In this document: in pieces, positions 40,693 to 45,323 of the stretch | Position numbering within the stretch: the first letter of the stretch is position 1 | How the letters are laid out: every line of letters starts with the position of its first letter | Assembly (NCBI RefSeq): GCF_017406825.1 | Contig: NZ_JAFQXT010000012.1 | Span: 1-45,323 of the forward strand | Direction of reading: 5' to 3' | Length of the DNA stretch: 45,323 bases | Source of the DNA: Methanobrevibacter sp. | GTDB lineage: Archaea; Methanobacteriota; Methanobacteria; Methanobacteriales; Methanobacteriaceae | Translations under genes and position numbers: made by a program | The notes under the pieces: model-generated | The model's database searches: none | Seen by the model: the letters and a program-made list of their open reading frames with translations, nothing else | What the model was told of the DNA's origin: nothing

Positions 40693-42183
40693 ATGAATAA
40701 ACTTTATTTATCAAAATCCGACTATTGTAAATGCGTGCAATGTGAAAAGATTCTCTGGTTAAATAAATATAAATCAAATACTTCAAAATCTGAGAATAAC
40801 GAGTCAATTTTTGAAAAGGGCAGACAAGTGGGTGACCTTGCAAAGGGATTGTTTGGCGAATATGAAGACATCCCATATGATAAAAAACATAGCGTAAGGA
40901 TGGAAAAAACAAAAAAAGCACTTAAAAATAAAGTTAATATCATTACAGAAGCCTCCTTTATTTATGATAACAATTTTTGTAGTGTGGATATCCTGAAAAA
41001 TGATGTTGATGGAGTAGAAATATATGAAGTGAAAAGTTCTACAAAAATCAAGGATGTGTATGTGGATGATGCTTCATACCAGTACTTTGTCTTGTCAAAC
41101 CTTGGCTTTAACGTGAAAAAGGTATGCATTGTTTACATAAACAATGAATACGTCAGATACGGAGAATTAGATATAGAACAATTGTTTAATATTGAAGATA
41201 TAACAAGCGTAGTTTTGGAAAAACAAGCTGAAATAAGAGAGAATATTGATTATATCAATGATTTTATGGAAAGATATGATGAGGACAATGAACCAGATTC
41301 TCAAATAGGAATGAAGTGTTTTGATCCATATTCCTGTGAATTCTGGGGTTACTGCACAAGAAATCTGCCAAAACCTAATGTTTTTGATGTAAGTGGAATG
41401 TATAAATCCAAAAAATTTGAAAAATACTATGAAGGCAAGATTTCATTTGAAGATTTGGAAAATGAAAAGCTTAACCCCAAATACCTGGAACAGATTGATT
41501 TTGAACTGAATGACAGGGAAGCAAAAATAGAAAAGGAAGCCTTGAGGAGTGTACTGGATTCTCTTAATTATCCATTATATTTCATTGATTATGAAACCTG
41601 TCAGTATGCAATTCCAGAATTTGAAGGAACAAAAGCATACCAGCAAATTCCATTCCAGTATTCATTGCATATCATTAAAGAAGATGGGTCAGTAGAACAT
41701 AAAGAGTATTTAGCACAAATTGATGATGAAAATATTATCAGAAACTTTGCAGAGAGTATGATTAATGATTTATCTGAAAATGGTAGTGTAATTGTCTATA
41801 ATAAAGGTTTTGAAGCAGGGCGTAATCGGGAAATTGGAGAAATGTATCCTGATTTGAAAGATGAGATTGACAGAATTAATACCAATATGGTTGATTTTAT
41901 GGTGCCATTTAAAAACAGGAACTATTACACAAAAGAAATGGAAGGTTCATATTCTATTAAATATGTTTTACCTGCATTGTTTCCAGATAATCCAGAACTT
42001 GATTATGATAATCTGGACCTAATCCATAATGGTGGTGAAGCATCAGAGGCTTTTTTGAGTTTGAAGGGAAAAATTTTAGAAGAACAGGATGAAATAAGAA
42101 AATGTTTGCTAAAATATTGTGAACTTGATACTTTTGCTATGGTAAAGATATGGGAGAAATTTAAAGAAGTTACAGACGGATAA
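40693..42183 (+). CDS. DUF2779 nuclease: Cas4-like plus DEDD exonuclease-like domains
   Basis: A 496-residue two-part protein. The N-terminal half is Cas4/RecB-like: SVDIL with D99 and YEVKSS with E112 and K114, plus cysteines near the start (C12, C14, C17) and at 209, 215 and 221 that could bind a 4Fe-4S cluster. The C-terminal half is a DUF2779 exonuclease fold: FIDYET (297-302) and a final YCELDTFAMV with the DEDD-type aspartate. Both point to DNA or RNA trimming. AGGAG is 6 bases before the ATG. Codon use is very AT-rich. It is likely an accessory or defence gene. Confidence 0.8.
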   Translation: MNKLYLSKSDYCKCVQCEKILWLNKYKSNTSKSENNESIFEKGRQVGDLAKGLFGEYEDIPYDKKHSVRMEKTKKALKNKVNIITEASFIYDNNFCSVDILKNDVDGVEIYEVKSSTKIKDVYVDDASYQYFVLSNLGFNVKKVCIVYINNEYVRYGELDIEQLFNIEDITSVVLEKQAEIRENIDYINDFMERYDEDNEPDSQIGMKCFDPYSCEFWGYCTRNLPKPNVFDVSGMYKSKKFEKYYEGKISFEDLENEKLNPKYLEQIDFELNDREAKIEKEALRSVLDSLNYPLYFIDYETCQYAIPEFEGTKAYQQIPFQYSLHIIKEDGSVEHKEYLAQIDDENIIRNFAESMINDLSENGSVIVYNKGFEAGRNREIGEMYPDLKDEIDRINTNMVDFMVPFKNRNYYTKEMEGSYSIKYVLPALFPDNPELDYDNLDLIHNGGEASEAFLSLKGKILEEQDEIRKCLLKYCELDTFAMVKIWEKFKEVTDG

Positions 42184-42202
42184 CTAATTTAAGAAGTTAA
42201 AT

Positions 42203-42236
42203 AAAAAAAAGAATAACTATTTAGAATAGTTATTCT
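42203..42236 (-). terminator. Hairpin plus U-tract terminator after SseB paralogue 3
   Basis: A perfect 12-base stem pairs 42210-42221 with 42225-42236 (loop tag). On the minus strand it is followed by a T8 run. The stem contains the TAA stop (42230-42232) of the SseB-like gene. The layout copies the terminator at the MATE gene (2603-2632). Confidence 0.65.
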
Positions 42237-43156
42237 AATAAAAATGCATAATCAATTGCTTGTTTAAAACTAGGATTGTCCATTATATTTGAAAAGGTTA
42301 ATAAAAAGCTTCTTGGAATGAAATAATCATCTAAACCTGGATTAATAATTACCCCTTCCATATCACTTCTTAACACGTAGTCAAAGAATTCAGAAAGTAT
42401 TGCTATTTGATAATAATAATAAAATTCCGAATTATAATCCATAGTAGCTAAAATAGCATCTTTACTTGTGAACAATATTCCAAAGGTTTCTTCATCATTA
42501 CCGGTATTGCAAAGTTCAAAACCTCCGACGTCTTCTCTAAATATTACTCCGTTACTTAGATAATTTTCTAGATTTTCTGCACTAACTATAACATTAAGCA
42601 ATATGGATTTAGTTAGTTCCATCATTAATCCATCAAAAATTTCATCATATGAATTTCTAATGAAATTTACTAAGGAGTCATTTGTGGTATTTTCAGCAAT
42701 ATTTAATAATTTATCTGGACCATATCCGCTAAAATTATCATTAATTGAAAATGTTGGTCCTAATGATAAATTATTTAATAAATCAGAAGGTATGAAGAAA
42801 CTTTCACTAGCTAGATTAATTATTATTCCCTTAAAATTATTTTCATTTACTAACTCAACATAAAATCCAATATCATTAGGAATTGGATTATAATCTGAAT
42901 TTAAACCGTTATCCTTAACATATTCCTCATCATCAGTGTATAATGGAATAACTCTCTCACCAGCATCATTTGTTAAATTTTCTGAAATTAATTCGTCCCC
43001 TTCAACAATGCCTGGAATTAATAAATTAGACACCCTTAACTCACCAATGAATTCTACGAATAAATCTTCTGGAGGTTCTTGACCTTTATCTAAATAATTT
43101 CCAATATTATTTATGATTATTCTCAAATGATTATTAGTTACATAGGATTCCTGCAT
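42230..43156 (-). CDS. SseB-like protein, paralogue 3 (308 aa)
   Basis: Third member of the two-domain SseB-like set. The first signature is worn (FKGIIINLASESFFIPS), the second is intact (DMEGVIINPGLDDYFIPR). The N-terminus TNNHLRIIINNIGNYL matches the others. The gene is far more AT-rich than paralogues 1 and 2. It is the last gene of an operon with two exported proteins and a zinc-ribbon membrane protein, 10 bases after the 140-residue gene. A GAGGTGA site precedes its ATG. Confidence 0.75.
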   Translation of the reverse strand: MQESYVTNNHLRIIINNIGNYLDKGQEPPEDLFVEFIGELRVSNLLIPGIVEGDELISENLTNDAGERVIPLYTDDEEYVKDNGLNSDYNPIPNDIGFYVELVNENNFKGIIINLASESFFIPSDLLNNLSLGPTFSINDNFSGYGPDKLLNIAENTTNDSLVNFIRNSYDEIFDGLMMELTKSILLNVIVSAENLENYLSNGVIFREDVGGFELCNTGNDEETFGILFTSKDAILATMDYNSEFYYYYQIAILSEFFDYVLRSDMEGVIINPGLDDYFIPRSFLLTFSNIMDNPSFKQAIDYAFLLE

Positions 43157-43166
43157 TATTCACCTC

Positions 43167-43589
43167 TTAAATATTAATGGCCTGAACATGATTTAATTCA
43201 TTGAATTCCTCTAGATTTTCTTGGATATATCCACTTTCAGATTCAAGATTGTCATATAAAATTGTTGAAAGTACAATGTATTTATCCCCCTTATACTCAA
43301 CAACTTCTAAAAGACCACACAAATCAGTATCACGATCAACAAAAGCATAATAATTACCTTCATAGTATTCAAAACCATAATTATCATGATTTGTTAAGAA
43401 AAGTGCTTTTGAAGCATCATCGTATTCATAAACAATCATACCTTGGCCCATCTCATTGATATAACCATTACCGTCTTCCATTTTTTCAAATGTATTTGGG
43501 TACTTAAAATCATGCACATTCGCGGATGAAACAAAACCCATTGTAAAAATTAATAAGATTAATACAATACATATTTTATTAAATCTCAT
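43167..43589 (-). CDS. Hypothetical secreted protein (140 aa)
   Basis: An N-terminal signal peptide (RFNKICIVLILLIFTMGFVSSA, about residues 2-23) is followed by about 117 acidic, tyrosine-rich residues with a beta-rich pattern. I recognise no domain. There is one cysteine in the mature part. It lies between the 200-residue anchored protein (24-base gap) and SseB paralogue 3 (10-base gap), so it is probably cotranscribed with both. Confidence 0.65.
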   Translation of the reverse strand: MRFNKICIVLILLIFTMGFVSSANVHDFKYPNTFEKMEDGNGYINEMGQGMIVYEYDDASKALFLTNHDNYGFEYYEGNYYAFVDRDTDLCGLLEVVEYKGDKYIVLSTILYDNLESESGYIQENLEEFNELNHVQAINI

Positions 43590-43613
43590 TTTATGTCCCC
43601 CACTTATTTCTTA

Positions 43614-44216
43614 CTAACCAAAATATCTGTTTATTAGATATGTATCATCTCTTTCTTTAAGTAATTTACAAGCATCAGTGTATGTTGGTGGGAAATATTG
43701 CTGAATGCTTGAAGCATTCAAATTACCAGTCTTATTCATATTATGCAATGTTTTTAAATCATATGGATAATTACATTGAGTCATAATGCTTGGGAAAATA
43801 TTTGCATCATTCATACTAACACATTGAACCGGTTTAACACCAGGATATGCTTTGATATCTGAAACATCATATAATCCATAACTATGAGGTGATACTTCTC
43901 TTGAATAATCTACAGGATTATAACATGTTATAACATAATCTTTTCCATCTACATTACATTTCATTATACTACCATACATATCATCCTTTTTAATTCCATT
44001 AGGATTTCCTTCTTCTTTTATTTCTAATTTATAACCATTGCTTTGATTACTAATATAAGTAACTACACCAGATTCATTACTTTCTAATTTAAAACTTTCT
44101 GCAACAACTATTTTTGGTTTATTCGATTCTGCCATATACATTCCAACACCAATTACAACAATTACTGCGATTATTGCAACTAATGCCACAATTATTATCT
44201 TTTGATTTTTTTCCAT
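43614..44216 (-). CDS. Hypothetical membrane-anchored protein (200 aa)
   Basis: A single N-terminal membrane anchor (about residues 7-29: IIIVALVAIIAVIVVIGVGM) leads to an external domain of about 165 residues with several Asn and Ser. Possible N-glycosylation sites include NES, NQS and NAS. I recognise no family. It sits second in an operon, 8 bases after the zinc-ribbon membrane protein and 24 before the secreted protein. Confidence 0.65.
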   Translation of the reverse strand: MEKNQKIIIVALVAIIAVIVVIGVGMYMAESNKPKIVVAESFKLESNESGVVTYISNQSNGYKLEIKEEGNPNGIKKDDMYGSIMKCNVDGKDYVITCYNPVDYSREVSPHSYGLYDVSDIKAYPGVKPVQCVSMNDANIFPSIMTQCNYPYDLKTLHNMNKTGNLNASSIQQYFPPTYTDACKLLKERDDTYLINRYFG

Positions 44217-44224
44217 AAAATCCC

Positions 44225-44785
44225 CTATTCATTATCATCAGATTCAATTAATTTAGTACCACAACTTGGACAAAACTTAGTATCTTCAAATAAACCTTGT
44301 CCACATTCAGAACAATATTTATCATATTTTATTGTATTATTAACAATAGAATTCATATTTTGACTATTAATTGAAGTTTTATTCTGCTTTGTTTCAATTG
44401 TTAATAAATATGCACAGAATAAACCATAAATACATAAAATTATCTGAAGCAGATTTGCAATAAACATTTTTGCAACATAACCATCAGGAAACATATATGA
44501 ATCTGGTAAATATTCTGTAATAACAACACTAAATGCTGAGATTCCAACCAACAATAATAACAAAAGTATTATCGCTGAAATGATTCCTAAAATTTTATTA
44601 TTTTTTATGCTTTCACTAGGAATTACAAGAAAAATCGCAGGGAAAATTAGCAATAAAACATCCCCCAAACCGATATTTGGACTGCCAATTGCCCAAAAAA
44701 CAAATGCGAGAATAAGACCCGCTACACCAATACTTGTTTTATTTTCATATGTTATTTTTGATTTAAAATCATCTATATTACTCAT
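44225..44785 (-). CDS. Zinc-ribbon membrane protein, C-terminal ribbon (186 aa)
   Basis: Four hydrophobic helices fill residues 18-130, and a zinc ribbon closes the protein (CSECG … CPSCG, about residues 158-176). The order is the reverse of the other zinc-ribbon membrane proteins in this window. It is the first gene of the AT-rich minus-strand operon that ends in SseB paralogue 3. The function is unknown. Confidence 0.7.
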   Translation of the reverse strand: MSNIDDFKSKITYENKTSIGVAGLILAFVFWAIGSPNIGLGDVLLLIFPAIFLVIPSESIKNNKILGIISAIILLLLLLVGISAFSVVITEYLPDSYMFPDGYVAKMFIANLLQIILCIYGLFCAYLLTIETKQNKTSINSQNMNSIVNNTIKYDKYCSECGQGLFEDTKFCPSCGTKLIESDDNE

Positions 44786-45004
44786 TCAATTCCCTCTTTA
44801 TAAATCTGTTTTAAAATCAACTTAATTAGTTAACTGATTATTCAATGGTAAAGAATACAGTTATCCATTAATGATTTTTTTAAAAGATTAACAAAATACC
44901 CTAAATTATATTTAAAAATTTATTATCTTTATTATATAAATGTTGTTAATAAAATGGTATAACTATTAATTAAAATAGTTTAAATTTAGGCTTTGTAGAA
45001 ATCC
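44786..45004. other. AT-rich gap between the operon and the transposase
   Basis: I see no gene here. A 7-base inverted repeat aactatt (44961-44967) / aatagtt (44974-44980) could end the minus-strand transposase transcript. The string ggctttgtagaaatcc from about 44989 looks like an insertion-sequence terminus, but the other end is outside the window. Confidence 0.4.
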
Positions 45005-45323
45005 TCATTTTTCTTGTATTTGAGCGGATCGATAGATGTTGTAGATTGTGTTTTTGAGTTTTGTTTCTTTGTTTGATAATTGTAGGCTTCTGCTTCTGTT
45101 TGTTCCGTTGAATATTCTTTTTATTACACTAAATATTGATTCTACATTATTTTTTCTTGAATACATGTCTTTGTTGAATGTGTTTTTACTTTCAAGCCGA
45201 TAATGTCCTGTTTTTGCTCGTGTTTTTAGTGGTATTTGATCTTGTGCTTTTGCTTCTTCGTTTATGCATTTCCTGATGGGTTCTGTGTTGTATGCTCTGT
45301 CTGCTAATATGTATTTTGGATTA
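45005..45323 (-). mobile_element. C-terminal part of an IS4/IS5-type transposase (runs off the window)
   Basis: The minus strand from 45322 down to the TGA at 45005-45007 encodes about 105 residues without interruption. They include LADRAYNT, with the second DDE aspartate, and MYSRKNNVESIFSVIKR, which fits the Y-x2-R-…-E-x6-K signature of IS4/IS5-type transposases. The start lies beyond the window, so whether the gene is intact cannot be judged. Insertion sequences next to the accessory region suggest genome rearrangement here. Confidence 0.8.

Noticed and set aside
1..45323. CRISPR arrays, tRNA or rRNA genes
   Set aside because: No regularly spaced repeats of 25-37 bases were seen, and no tRNA or rRNA signature was found in the intergenic regions; coding sequence fills nearly all of the window.

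Overview
The window is a piece of a methanogenic archaeon of the order Methanobacteriales, most likely a Methanobrevibacter. It carries coenzyme M biosynthesis genes (comA, comD, comE), a methanogenesis marker 16 protein, heterodisulfide reductase-type genes, cofH for F420, a cyclic 2,3-diphosphoglycerate synthetase, archaeal primase subunits and an archaeal-type riboflavin reductase. The DNA is AT-rich, shows archaeal TATA boxes and uses GGTGAT/GGAGG-type ribosome binding sites. Species cannot be fixed from the sequence alone. As I recall, the CoM-requiring M. ruminantium lacks comA/D/E, so this strain is probably a CoM prototroph.

Layout. 0.3-8.6 kb: manganese exporter, an old-yellow-enzyme relative, a flavodoxin-MarR-MATE operon, a flavin reductase, a PAP2-like membrane protein, arfC and a MraY-like sugar-phosphate transferase. 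8.7-17.1 kb: metG with a DUF530 gene and an HTH protein, both primase subunits (separated by two inverted small genes) and a dTMP kinase-like gene. 17.1-29.7 kb: cofH, comDE, a small winged-helix regulator, an acyltransferase, then a minus-strand set comA - marker 16 - hdrC - hdrB - hdrA - HEAT gene, with UPF0058 and UPF0280 genes just upstream, and cpgS divergent. 29.7-38.9 kb: an almost all-minus-strand block full of zinc-ribbon proteins, including a CbxX-type AAA+ ATPase, an XPD/DinG-type helicase, two SseB-like proteins and a 31-residue zinc-ribbon miniprotein. 38.9-42.2 kb: an ATPase plus candidate PD-(D/E)xK protein pair, and a DUF2779 nuclease on the other strand, looking like a small defence island. 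42.2-45.3 kb: an AT-rich operon of membrane/secreted proteins ending in a third SseB paralogue, then the C-terminal part of a transposase running off the window.

The most interesting unit is the comA-marker 16-hdrCBA set. The last step of CoM synthesis turns sulfoacetaldehyde into a thiol and needs sulfide plus two electrons. Marker 16 is a relative of the DUF39 sulfurtransferase that performs the analogous aldehyde-to-thiol conversion in homocysteine synthesis, and UPF0280 is a relative of the MA1715 sulfide-assimilation protein. The Hdr-like complex here is not standard: HdrA carries a C-terminal MvhD-like domain stripped of its cysteines, and the second CCG motif of HdrB reads TCG. I infer an Hdr-like electron donor dedicated to CoM thiol formation. 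The second candidate system is the AAA+/XPD/SseB/zinc-ribbon block, whose function I cannot name.
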